Below, one piece after another: positions 12,595 to 21,560 of a DNA stretch of 50,623 nucleotides. This stretch comes from Phoronis australis (lineage: Eukaryota; Phoronida; Phoronidae): contig NMRA01001136.1 in NCBI GenBank assembly GCA_002633005.1, forward strand, positions 1 through 50,623, read 5' to 3'. Position 1 is the first letter of the stretch, and every line of letters starts with the position of its first letter. Below the pieces are notes generated by a model that saw nothing but the letters and a program-made list of their open reading frames with translations, had not been told where the DNA came from and ran no database searches. The position numbers and the translations under genes were made by a program.

Positions 12595-12736
12595 GTTGAA
12601 TGCACGACACTTTTCATTGTTCACGGTCTTTATTCCGTTGCGTTCATACTTTCTGAACAAAACTCTACTCTCTACTGAACATAGATACAGTAACTGACCT
12701 AGCGACATAATTAAAAGACACACGATATTTCGAAAC
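12595..12736 (+). repeat. PLE inverted terminal copy, left
   Basis: An almost exact reverse complement of 14588-14729. The inner end (12724-12756, minus strand) reads as a hammerhead-like fold: a CTTGAGAA core-like start, stem GAAAC/GTTTC with loop AAGTAC, then GAAA. Confidence 0.9.
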
Positions 12737-12874
12737 GTACTTGTTTCATTCTCAAGTGAAGATAAAATGACGCAGTAATGCCACCACAGAGTATAAGCTG
12801 ACGACACACACAGTGAGACACGGCGGGTGTGAAATACTGCAAAGAATGACTAATGAATTGGGGTAACAGGAAAG

Positions 12875-14422
12875 TCACGCAAACAAGTGTAACGTGCGGC
12901 GCGACCCTGTTTGCTGCTCATTCAAAATAGGCTTCTCAAAAGCAATTAAAAGGGACTCTAATACTTTCAAACGCAGCACATCTTGCTCCACGTAGCGAAT
13001 TGACGTGTTTTCCACAATTTCTTGACGGGTGATTTTACGTGCGTGGTATTGCAGAAAATGATCTTGAATGGCGCCATTTTGAAGATGCATGGATAACCGA
13101 CGGGAAAGACTGCAAACCGTTTGACCAATGTAACATTGTTTGACGTTTGAACGAAGACATTCGTTCATAGGGCATACAAATTCATAAACAACACTACACT
13201 GTGCAACGGGGCGGACTTTCGCTTTAGAAATGTTATTTTTCATGACCAAGTTGGAGGACTTCCTATTCCGATAATAAATAATAACATCAAGGTAATCATC
13301 AGGCTTACAAACTTTAACGTTGTCCCTTATGATTTTCTTAATGGCGTGTTCGTCCTGGAGGTAATTATTAGACATGACATTTTTGTAAAATATCTTTTTG
13401 GTGACACCAGTCCGACGTGCAGGGACTTCATAGCTAATTCTGGACATAAATCGCTTAATATGGAAGTCCACGAAAGCATTGGTATACCCATTATTCACCA
13501 GTGTTTGTCTTATGCGATCTACCTCTTGATTGAACAATAGCCAGTTAGACGACACCGAATACGCCCTCTTTAGGAAGTTGACCACAACGGCGACCTTATA
13601 CCGCTCAGGGCACTCACTTTTGGCGTGGAGACAGAAACCTTTATCAGTGGGCTTGTGGTAAACTGATGTAGAAAATTCAGACGGAGAATGGTTCACAAGA
13701 ACGTCCAAAAACGGAATCTTGTCATTTACAGGAAGCTCGTGGGTAAACTTCAATACAGAGTGGCGCTCAAGTTCATCACGTACTGATAACAAGTCATCAA
13801 AGGCACAATAAACAAAAATATCATCTACATAACGTACATAGATAGGAATACCACCAATCACATTGCTAGCCCTCTTTTCCACTTCAGACATATAAAATTC
13901 CGAGAAAGTGGGACCCAGAGGAGAGCCCATGCTCACACCATCTTTTTGCAAAAACAATTTCCCATTTATATGGCGAAATGGTACTTTGGTTGTGCAGATG
14001 GTTAACAACTCTCTCAAATGAGTAGGTGAAATGTCGGGTGGCTTTAAATGTGGGTGACGGTATACATTATCCAAAATGATAGTAATGGTCTCATCCACCG
14101 GCACGTTGGTGAACAAAGACTCAGCGTCAAGCGACATAGGTTGGTAGTGGGGGGATGGCACTTGTGTGCGCAAAATGTCAATAAAATCCTCACGACATTT
14201 AATGGAGTAACGGCTCTGAATGTACGGCTTTATGATTTTATCAAGATGCTTCGCTGTCTTGTACGTGGGCGTCAGGACTTGGGATATTATCGGCCGTAGA
14301 GGAACATCTTTTTTGTGTATTTTAGGGTTACCATAGAGATAACCTTCGGAGTAATCACCTTCGATTTCGGAGAAAATGCGACGACCAGCCTCAGCATTTA
14401 TAGCCCTAATGTGACGATTCAA
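12875..14422 (-). CDS. Penelope-like reverse transcriptase with GIY-YIG endonuclease
   Basis: Copies the element's RNA into DNA and nicks the target for priming. The listed start is a TTG; the frame stays open upstream to 14626 without an ATG and includes an RADKSAQYVIL block, so the true N-terminus is lost. Over 515 residues: a GYLYGNPKIHK block typical of PLE RTs near residue 30, SLFTNVPVDE near 105, GVSMGSPLGPTFSEFYMSEV around 165, the catalytic YVRYVDDIFVY around 200 and FLDVLVNHS near 240. The C-terminal endonuclease has YEFVCPMNEC and CYIGQTVCSLSRRLSMHLQ near 430, then H and VLESLLIAFEKPILNEQQ. There are no internal stops, so this copy is young, but it is probably inactive because it is 5'-truncated. 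Confidence 0.95.
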   Translation of the reverse strand: MNRHIRAINAEAGRRIFSEIEGDYSEGYLYGNPKIHKKDVPLRPIISQVLTPTYKTAKHLDKIIKPYIQSRYSIKCREDFIDILRTQVPSPHYQPMSLDAESLFTNVPVDETITIILDNVYRHPHLKPPDISPTHLRELLTICTTKVPFRHINGKLFLQKDGVSMGSPLGPTFSEFYMSEVEKRASNVIGGIPIYVRYVDDIFVYCAFDDLLSVRDELERHSVLKFTHELPVNDKIPFLDVLVNHSPSEFSTSVYHKPTDKGFCLHAKSECPERYKVAVVVNFLKRAYSVSSNWLLFNQEVDRIRQTLVNNGYTNAFVDFHIKRFMSRISYEVPARRTGVTKKIFYKNVMSNNYLQDEHAIKKIIRDNVKVCKPDDYLDVIIYYRNRKSSNLVMKNNISKAKVRPVAQCSVVYEFVCPMNECLRSNVKQCYIGQTVCSLSRRLSMHLQNGAIQDHFLQYHARKITRQEIVENTSIRYVEQDVLRLKVLESLLIAFEKPILNEQQTGSRRTLHLFA

Positions 14423-14587
14423 TTCACGTTTAAGGTCAATGAGGGGTGACCGACTAATGCTGGTAAACTTGGAAGGGTCACATATTAATAGACTAAGTTT
14501 ATCGGAATAGTCCTCTTTGTTTAAAATAACATACTGGGCAGACTTGTCGGCGCGGCGAATAGCAATACCATCATTATTCTTGAGTAT

Positions 14588-14729
14588 GTTTCGAAATATC
14601 GTGTGTCTTTTAATTATGTCGCTAGGTCAGTTACTGTATCTATGTTCAGTAGAGAGTAGAGTTTTGTTCAGAAAGTATGAACGCAACGGAATAAAGACCG
14701 TGAACAATGAAAAGTGTCGTGCATTCAAC
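14588..14729 (-). repeat. PLE inverted terminal copy, right
   Basis: Pairs with 12595-12736 over 142 bases. It joins the coding region directly, replacing the 5' part of the element. Confidence 0.9.
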
Positions 14730-14731
14730 AA

Positions 14732-14743
14732 ATACTTCACTAT
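14732..14743 (+). repeat. Target-site duplication, right, of the PLE
   Basis: Second copy of ATACTTCACTAT. Confidence 0.8.
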
Positions 14744-14799
14744 GCACACTCATACACCACGCGCAGAGTTGTAAGTGCGCATACGCAATTGTGTTCTAG

Positions 14800-16243
14800 T
14801 TCTTATTCTTCTTATTCTTCTTCCGACAAACTTTGAGGCTTTTATTGAAATAACTCCAAATTGGGTGCAGCTACGTTCATTAAATTCAGTATATCATTTT
14901 TGACAGTACATAAATTTTGATTCGTTATATAATCATATTCCATTTTGCACCGGAAGAGGTCATTTGGTGCAAAGGTCATATAATTTTCAAAATGCTACTC
15001 CTTCTTTATTTTAAAAGCTATTCTTTTCAAATTCGGTACACATATATAAGTCAATAAGGCATTAAATATACTTTCACGGACTTTTCAATAGTTCTACTAA
15101 ATGGGCTTATAATGCACTGGATAGGGTCAATTAGTGCAAAGGTCATCTACTTTTGAAAATCTTATTTCTTCAAAATTTTTCAAGGAATTCTCTTCAGTTC
15201 CAGCACATTGGTGTAAACCTACATGCCAATGAAATACCCTACTTTACTACGCAATAGGGTCATCCAATCAGAGAAAATAGGTCAAAGGTCATTGAGTGCA
15301 AACTAAAATTTTGAGCTAGACACTTCAAATTCACAAGTCTGATTGGTACGTCTAATTCAATTTGAAATATGAAGTTTCAGGTCATTTAGTGCAACCATGG
15401 GGTCATTAGGTGCATTTTTCTTCTGAAAATATGTCCTTTTCATTCACCAATTATTATGATGTGTCAACCGTTAGACAACTGTGATTCTCAGCATTAAACA
15501 CACTTTTCACGGGCTTTGCAACGATTCTCCTCAAGACGCTTATAATGCATCGGATAGGGTCAATTAGTGCAAAGGTCATTTAACGTTCAAAATGTTATAT
15601 CTCCTACATTTTTCAAGGAATTCTTTTCAAGTTTAGCAAACTGGTGTAAGTCACCATGCCAATCGAACGTGCTACTTTACTATGCAATAGGCCTAAGCAA
15701 TCAGAAAAATAGGTCGAAGGTCAATGAGTGCAAACTAAAATCTTGAGCTAGAGACTTCAAAATTACATATCTGTTTAGTAAATGTGATTGAGTTTGAATT
15801 CTAAATTATCAGGTCATTTGGTGCACCCATGGGGTCATTAGGTGCATTTTTTCTGAAAGTTTGACCAATTCATTCATGTAGTATTCTAAATTATCAGGTC
15901 ATTTGGTGCACCCATGGGGTCATTAGGTGCATTTTTTCTGAAAGTTTGACCAATTCATTCATGTAGTATTCTAAAGTGCTTCAAGTAAAACATCTGTGAT
16001 TCTTAGCATTAACCACACTTTTAATCGAGTTTACAATTATTCCCTCATCCGGGCTCATAATGCACCGAAAGAGGTCAGTTAGTGGAAAGGTCATCAAAAT
16101 ATGAACATGTTATTTTTCCTACAATTTTAAAGAATTCCTTTTCATATTGGTATACGGGTTGCTGTCAGTAACTTCCTATAACAATTGCAGTAATACGCAC
16201 GCGCAGAGTCATTATTGTCACGCCGTGACAATAATCTTTCTAG
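14800..16243 (+). repeat. Array unit 5 (type A)
   Basis: The type A unit that closes the array. It has a TTCTTATTC microsatellite, DR1 motifs at 15279 (perfect) and 15711 (one mismatch), and a perfect 85 bp tandem duplication (15798-15882 and 15883-15967). The 3' subterminal repeat is at 16198-16209, followed by the stem-loop (arm TTATTGTCACG) and CTTTCTAG; TT of the target follows. Confidence 0.78.
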
Positions 16244-16740
16244 TTGGAATTTGCCATTATATTTTCGATTCTACTCAGCTGTAATTTAGGCTTGCGTACA
16301 TATTGGCTTACGTGGGTAACCGACAATTCCTAGTTTTCACTTAATGACCCAACATTACGGCTAAAATTTAAAGTATTTATTCGAAATTAAAGCTCGATTC
16401 TATGAGTTAATTAAGAGACAAGTAGAATGAAAAATGAATGCCAAAAATAATCTCGAGTTCCATTTCGAGAAAACGATTTGACCCGGCGTCTGATGTAGAC
16501 ATATAACAGCTTTCAGCAAAATGAAAATTGCACGATCCCTTATTAAGTAGACAACAAAGGCAGTCTCATTTATAAATGCGTATGCGGCCATCTTGCCATG
16601 TATCCAGTAACGCTAATTCCAAGCGAATTTATCATATTTTCTTGAAGCTATAGGTGTATCGTAGTAATGAATCAGTTATGACGTACTATTCACGAAATTT
16701 AAATGCTTCTAGCAGACAGTGCAAGACGATACAGTACCAT
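16244..16740 (+). repeat. Segmental duplication, copy A (right of array)
   Basis: Continues the homology interrupted at 7694 and matches 50045 to about 50545 of copy B in the same orientation. No gene recognised. Confidence 0.85.
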
Positions 16741-17366
16741 ATGGCCAACCGCACGCCTACCATACACTACCATACGGCCAACCGCATGCCTACGATTCAA
16801 AACAAAATTCATTCCAGAATAAACACTGGCGTTAGATGGTCGTTACACGAACGCCATTGGATATCGATTTTTCTTTGCAGTAGTAAAATAACGCTTATTG
16901 ACAACGTCATAAAAAGTTACCGCTTTAAGAATTCCATCGAAAAACATGGCTTTGAACCAAACCGGTTGTACCACAACACGGCTTACTGTATATGCCACTG
17001 AATGGAGGGCGTTCCGAACTGACCTTTTTGATAACAAAGATATGCATTTTTTTCTGCGCATGCTCCGTTCATTGATCATAATCAACTAAAGAATTTGATG
17101 TAGTACACCTGCATATATATACTAGTACGAAAAAGTCGCAATAGCACAAGATACTTACTGCGACAAGGTTATAGCCAGAGAAGCACAGTAATTACAGGAC
17201 GGCGTCGAGATGAACGGTTTGCTGAAAGTCATCACTGTGACAGTTTTAGTCATTTGGAAAGTTTTACTTTTGAAAACATTTTTATCGAAATGGAATAAAA
17301 TAAAACGAAATTTATTCGTGGTAACTTCCCATAAATTAATAGCCGGCGTTGTGGTTATTTACCACA
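16741..17366. other. Unassigned sequence
   Basis: Nothing recognisable. A short repeat ACCATA(T/C)GGCCAACCGCA(C/T)GCCTAC occurs twice near 16736-16795. No supported gene. Confidence 0.5.
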
Positions 17367-17494
17367 TAGACCTGACATTCTACGGATGACCCGGAAAAAT
17401 TTGCAACAGAAGGTTTTATTGCATAAATCGTATCCTCTCATACCCCTTACTGTGAGGAAAAAGTCTACCGGAATCGGAGTGCCGGAAGTTGGTT

Positions 17495-18125
17495 TTTCAA
17501 GATGGCGGACAAAATGGCCGCCAGCATTACAGATTACCATTATAACTTGAGAGTGGCATGTGATAGGGTAAAAATTCAAAAAAGTTTACCTATCTTTCAT
17601 GGGTCAACAAATCCATTGGAAATAGTTTTGCATCGTTGTGGTGACACCGTCCACTATTTTCCAAGATGGCCGCTAAAAGTACTTCGAGTCACACAACTTT
17701 GCACGCACAAATTAGTGTGTCGTCTTGCTTCAAACATTGCATCATAGGTTTTCTGGGTCGACTAATCTATTGAGACTCATTGCATTTGGCTCTAATGATT
17801 ACTTCAACCATTTCCAAGATGGCGGACAAAATGGCCGCCAGATTTGCAGATGACCATTATAACTCGAGAATGGAATGTGATAGAATAAAAATTCAGAAAG
17901 GTTTACCTATCTTTTGTGGGTCAACAAATTCATTGGAAATAATTTTGCATGGCTGTGGTGACACCATCCGCCATTTTCCAAGATGGCCTCCAAAATTATT
18001 TCGAGTCGCACAACTTCGCACGAACAGATTAGTATGTCGTCTTGCTTCAAATATTGCATCATAAGTTTTCTGGGTCAACTAATCCATTGAGACTCATTGG
18101 ATTTGGCTCTACTGATTACTTCCAC
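17495..18125 (+). repeat. Two ~315 bp subterminal tandem repeats
   Basis: The block from AAGATGGCGGACAAAATGG through the ATTGCATCATA(G/A)(G/T)TTTTCTGGGTC region occurs twice head to tail. Each unit holds two or three AAGATGGC motifs. This structure is typical of the subterminal zones of cut-and-paste transposons. Confidence 0.75.
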
Positions 18126-18656
18126 CATTTTCTAAGATGGCCACCAAATAGTTGTTTCATGTAAGAGCTTCAGATTCCAGAGACATGCCATCTTCACAGA
18201 TTTGATATTCTGAATTTTTTTTTGGTCAGCACGACCATTTTTCTGGCTCTGATGATTACGACTACCATTTTCAAGATTGTTTAACGAATAATAACTTATT
18301 TTGGTGAAAAACATCAGGTTCGCCTGGACTGAAGGATCATTCTCCTCCTGAAATAATGTGCTGTATCGAAAATAACTTTCTGCGTTCAATTTAGTGATCT
18401 ACTATCCACACCGTCTGTATCACCTCTAGTTAGCTGTAAATGCTAGTGAATACAGCAACAGTTGAGACAGGAGAAAGATTTAGCAAGGTATGTTTAGCAA
18501 GTTAAACAGTTTATAATATAGGTGCTTGCACAGCTCCCACTAGGCGTCTCTTTAGTGACGTTACAAGTCTGTCTGAATCAGTCATTCTCAGTCTGTGATC
18601 AAAATCTGTACACAATAAACCAATATTTACACAACTAATCTCTGTCAACTGAGAAT

Positions 18657-18803
18657 CATGGGCGGCGCACCATAGGGGGCTGAAGGGGAGGGGTTATAGC
18701 CCCACTTTTTTCAGTGCTACGCCGCACGTGGACTATAGGCGGTGCACCACAGGTGGGCTGAGGGGATTTAGCCCCCCAATTTTTCAGTGCAGCGTCGCCC
18801 ATG
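18657..18803. mobile_element. Small dimeric MITE
   Basis: Two ~72 bp units in tandem, each starting GGCGG(C/T)GCACCA and ending near CAGTGC(T/A)(A/G)CG(C/T)CGC, so each unit has its own inverted ends. The outer ends read CATGGGCG...CGCCCATG. The flanks both read GAGAAT, a possible duplication. It is inserted immediately after the Cys-rich end of the broken transposon gene. The same family appears as a 32 bp remnant at 49331-49362. Confidence 0.6.
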
Positions 18804-21560
18804 AGAATGAATTGTTGCAGCTTAAACCGCGGCATTCTCCACATGCAAGCGAGCACGGCAATCCTAACTTCTTGCAAGAACATATCTTGGACTGCAGTTG
18901 GTCTTACACGAGCATCTTACTACTTTCAGCAGGTTCTCTGGTGCTGCTGACTTGTCTGTCGTCGTGGGAATGAATTTTCCACCTGCCAGCATCTGTCCCC
19001 AATACAACGAGTCTAGGCCACTGCCATGGAAACTTGACCACTCTTGCTCTTGATAATATGTCTCGGCACAATGGAATTAAGCTACTGAAGAGAGTTAATG
19101 GTAATGACTGTATTTGGACTAGGGCTAGTCTGACACCTCATCTACAAATCGCCTGCATCGCAAGACATCCAAATTTCCAGAGCCAGACATACACACAACA
19201 CTTACCAGCTTCAAATATGTCTTGCTGCAGCTGCATGAGTCTAGTGAATACTCTAGCGTTTTCACAGAATTCTCGATCATGCAGTTTCTTGAATGGAAGA
19301 GCCTTTGCATACGCAAATGGCAAAACTGCGCAAGTTTTGGCTCCAAGAGACAACTGTAGATTCTTGGTATCCCAGACTCTCCTCTTGCTTTGGTGCCTCT
19401 TGTCAAATTTCGTGAACATTGGAAATTGTTGTGAAGTAGCATGGCAACACAAAAGAACCAACAAGTCTGTATCGTATGCAAGAAGGGTAGTTGGATCTTG
19501 TGCTGCGTTCTCCACTGCTGTTTCTTCAATTAAAACATCTGCGTCACCTTGAGTTTGTACCACTGTGCAGCATTGCCTAGCAAAACTTGACAAGAAGTGA
19601 ATGAATCATTGTTTGTTTTTGCTGTTTGTCAAAAACGTTCTGACATTGGTTTGATCACCATGTCACCATTGCAGTGAACTTCAGTTCCAACCACCCCACC
19701 CAAAATTTGAACATGGGAAACATCTGTGGTTGATGGTTCATCTCAGCAATCATCAAAAACAACAGTAGGCTGGGTGCACTTGCTGATGTAATCCACATAA
19801 GCTCTGCCAAACGACTGAAACGTTGGTCATGGAATACGGTGAAGGAGAGAACCGCCGTCGATTACATGCATCACCGTGTTTTTTGAAATCCTCAGATAGT
19901 CCCCCGCTGGACCAGACTGCATCAACTAATATTGATTTATTAGAGACTCTGGTAAGACCAGATGTATCAAAAAGAGCAGGGTAACCAACACACAGCTCAA
20001 ACTTCAAAAGGCTTCATGAACTTTCACTGTTGTCTTTTGCAGCTGTCAGTATTCGCTGAAGTAGCAGTCGTGGATCCACTTGTGTAGAATCAGTTAGCAA
20101 CCTGAACTGATTGACTTGTCATTGCCACAACCTAGTCTTTCTTTCTGAATGTGAAGTCTTTCACACTTGACCCCTCCATAGACAAGCGAATCGTCATCCC
20201 CACGTCTCTGCCATTTTCGGCATTGACGCATGTGCCTGCAGTCACACAAGTGACCATTTTTTTAAATGTTTCTCTTTAAAATGGGTTTCTGTTGTGGAGG
20301 AATTCAACAAGGCTGCGGATGTCTTTGTCGTCACGCGACTGTCTTGCCTGGGTACATTCTTTATGCTGCTGACATCTTTCACAACTCAAGTTTGTCACAG
20401 TCTGCATGGCAACATTTATACTTGAGCATGCCGGCAAGGAAAACAGCCACGGTGCACTCTGCGCATCTCTCATTTCCCAACCTCTAGTTAAAGCACTTGG
20501 TGATTTAATACTTTTCATGAGCGTTTTTTCAATTACAAGATCACATGACAACCCTGTCCAAAATCTGTCACTTTGTCTTATGACATCTGGACGTGTGTCT
20601 TTTGAGTTTCTGCGTCTGCTGCAAGTATATGCATGCAGATTTTGCAGAAGACTTGTGACCAGCAGCTGCAAAATAAGGCAGCATTTCAGAAACTGCTTTT
20701 AGGTGAAGCTCCCAATCTGACGTTATTTGTGCTTTTAAAACGTCGAAGGGTGTCAATCACTGTAGCCAAAGACTAATGATTTGACTTTGCAAGGACAAAT
20801 CTAATTTATGTGCTTCGATTTTTATGGATACCTACAAGACACTCCGACGTGCAAACATCGCCGCACACAGACGTCATGCAAGCAATAAGATCATCATACA
20901 GCTTCAGACCACCTCTCAAAACATCATCAAGTATATCATTGGCCATTGATTCTTCTGACAAACTATTCTCTGTCACTGCGAATTCTGAAGACCTATACTC
21001 CAATTCAGTCGTATTTGAATATACCAGTGGCAGTAAGTCGGAAGCCAGAAGTGAACTCTCATGAGGGTATTCCACTGTAATTCAAGGTTCAGAATCGGAA
21101 GACACTGGCTGTGCATTGCATACCACAGCGTATACATCTAGCTATAATGTGATCAGTTGGGATGGCTGAATAATCTGTCTCCATATTCTAACGAGCCAAC
21201 ATTGGAGTACAAGCATTGAATTGCTCCATCTCTTGGCAAGGAATCTGTGTGTTGGTGACATTCGGGACTCTTGGGATTTCTGAAGAACCGGAGCTTCTTT
21301 CGTCATTGGTTCTGGATTGACATTACTTGATCTGTCAATATTTGGAAGTGGAACATAAGGATCACACTGTTTGATGCATGCACCGTCTCAAGAACTTTTT
21401 GAAGCTCTGTTCCTGACATTACATATCCAATACATCCCAGAAGGCTCATCTCAGTATGAAATCAGCCAAGCCTGGCTAAGAACAAGTGACTGCAGATCAC
21501 TGTCGTTTTGTTTGCTGGCGCTAATTTCCTCTAACATCAGTTACCTATTTTCATAAAAAG
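18804..21560 (-). pseudogene. Transposon-encoded FEN/PIN-like nuclease protein, frameshifted
   Basis: Read on the minus strand, pieces in different frames form one multi-domain protein. In order: an acidic, low-complexity N-terminus (about 21560-20806); DWELHLKAVSEMLPYFAAAGH (about 20700); FWTGLSCDLVIEKTLM and ALTRGWEMRD (about 20600-20450); ARQSRDDKDIRSL and RNPF (20280); FELCVGYPALFDTSGLTR (20000); YISKCTQPTVVFDD (19780); GDADVLIEETAVENA (19550) and LLAYDTDLLVLLCCHA (19490); HDREFCENARVF (19280); LDSLYW (19000); and a Cys-rich end, CSCKTNC plus CKKLGLPCSLACGECRG (18880-18810). VFD, DAD and DTD acidic blocks in this spacing resemble the FEN1/XPG PIN fold (inference); the tail resembles tesmin/CXC motifs. 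I recall multi-copy invertebrate proteins of this kind but cannot name the family. Several frameshifts and stops make this copy dead. Confidence 0.7.

Larger units (their letters stand above)
12561..14731 (-). mobile_element. Penelope-like element (PLE), 5'-truncated, with inverted terminal copies
   Basis: A 2171 bp insertion bounded by a 12 bp target duplication. Its ends carry 142 bp inverted copies of one sequence (12595-12736 and 14588-14729), as often seen for the pseudo-LTRs of Penelope elements. The interior is one long minus-strand ORF for reverse transcriptase plus GIY-YIG endonuclease. The N-terminal part of the usual PLE protein is missing because the right inverted copy joins within the coding region. 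It lies inside Helentron-like unit 4, so it is younger than that unit. Confidence 0.92.
11604..14799 (+). repeat. Array unit 4 (type B), interrupted by a Penelope-like element
   Basis: A type B unit with DR1 motifs at 11901 and 12332 and the same type B 3' end (CACGCGCAGAGT at 14758, GTTCTAG ending at 14799). It is split by a Penelope-like insertion flanked by a 12 bp target duplication. Without the insertion it is about 1.0 kb. Confidence 0.75.
7695..16243 (+). mobile_element. Tandem array of Helentron/HINE-like rolling-circle units
   Basis: An 8549 bp insertion with precise ends because copy B holds the empty site (50044/50045). It sits between two T bases and has no target duplication. 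The left end starts with ACTCTGCGCGTG; the right end has its reverse complement CACGCGCAGAGT at 16198-16209, then a stem-loop (arm TTATTGTCACG), then CTTTCTAG. The T|T insertion, subterminal inverted repeats, a 3' hairpin, a CTAG end and a TTC/TTATTC microsatellite are the published hallmarks of Helentrons and their non-autonomous HINE/DINE relatives. The block contains five units, each ending in a CTAG-type 3' end. No Rep/helicase ORF is present, so it is non-autonomous. Confidence 0.82.

Noticed and set aside
7695-16243. CRISPR-like or bacterial repeat array
   Set aside because: Repeats are long (~430 bp monomers), not short direct repeats with unique spacers, and the surroundings are clearly eukaryotic.
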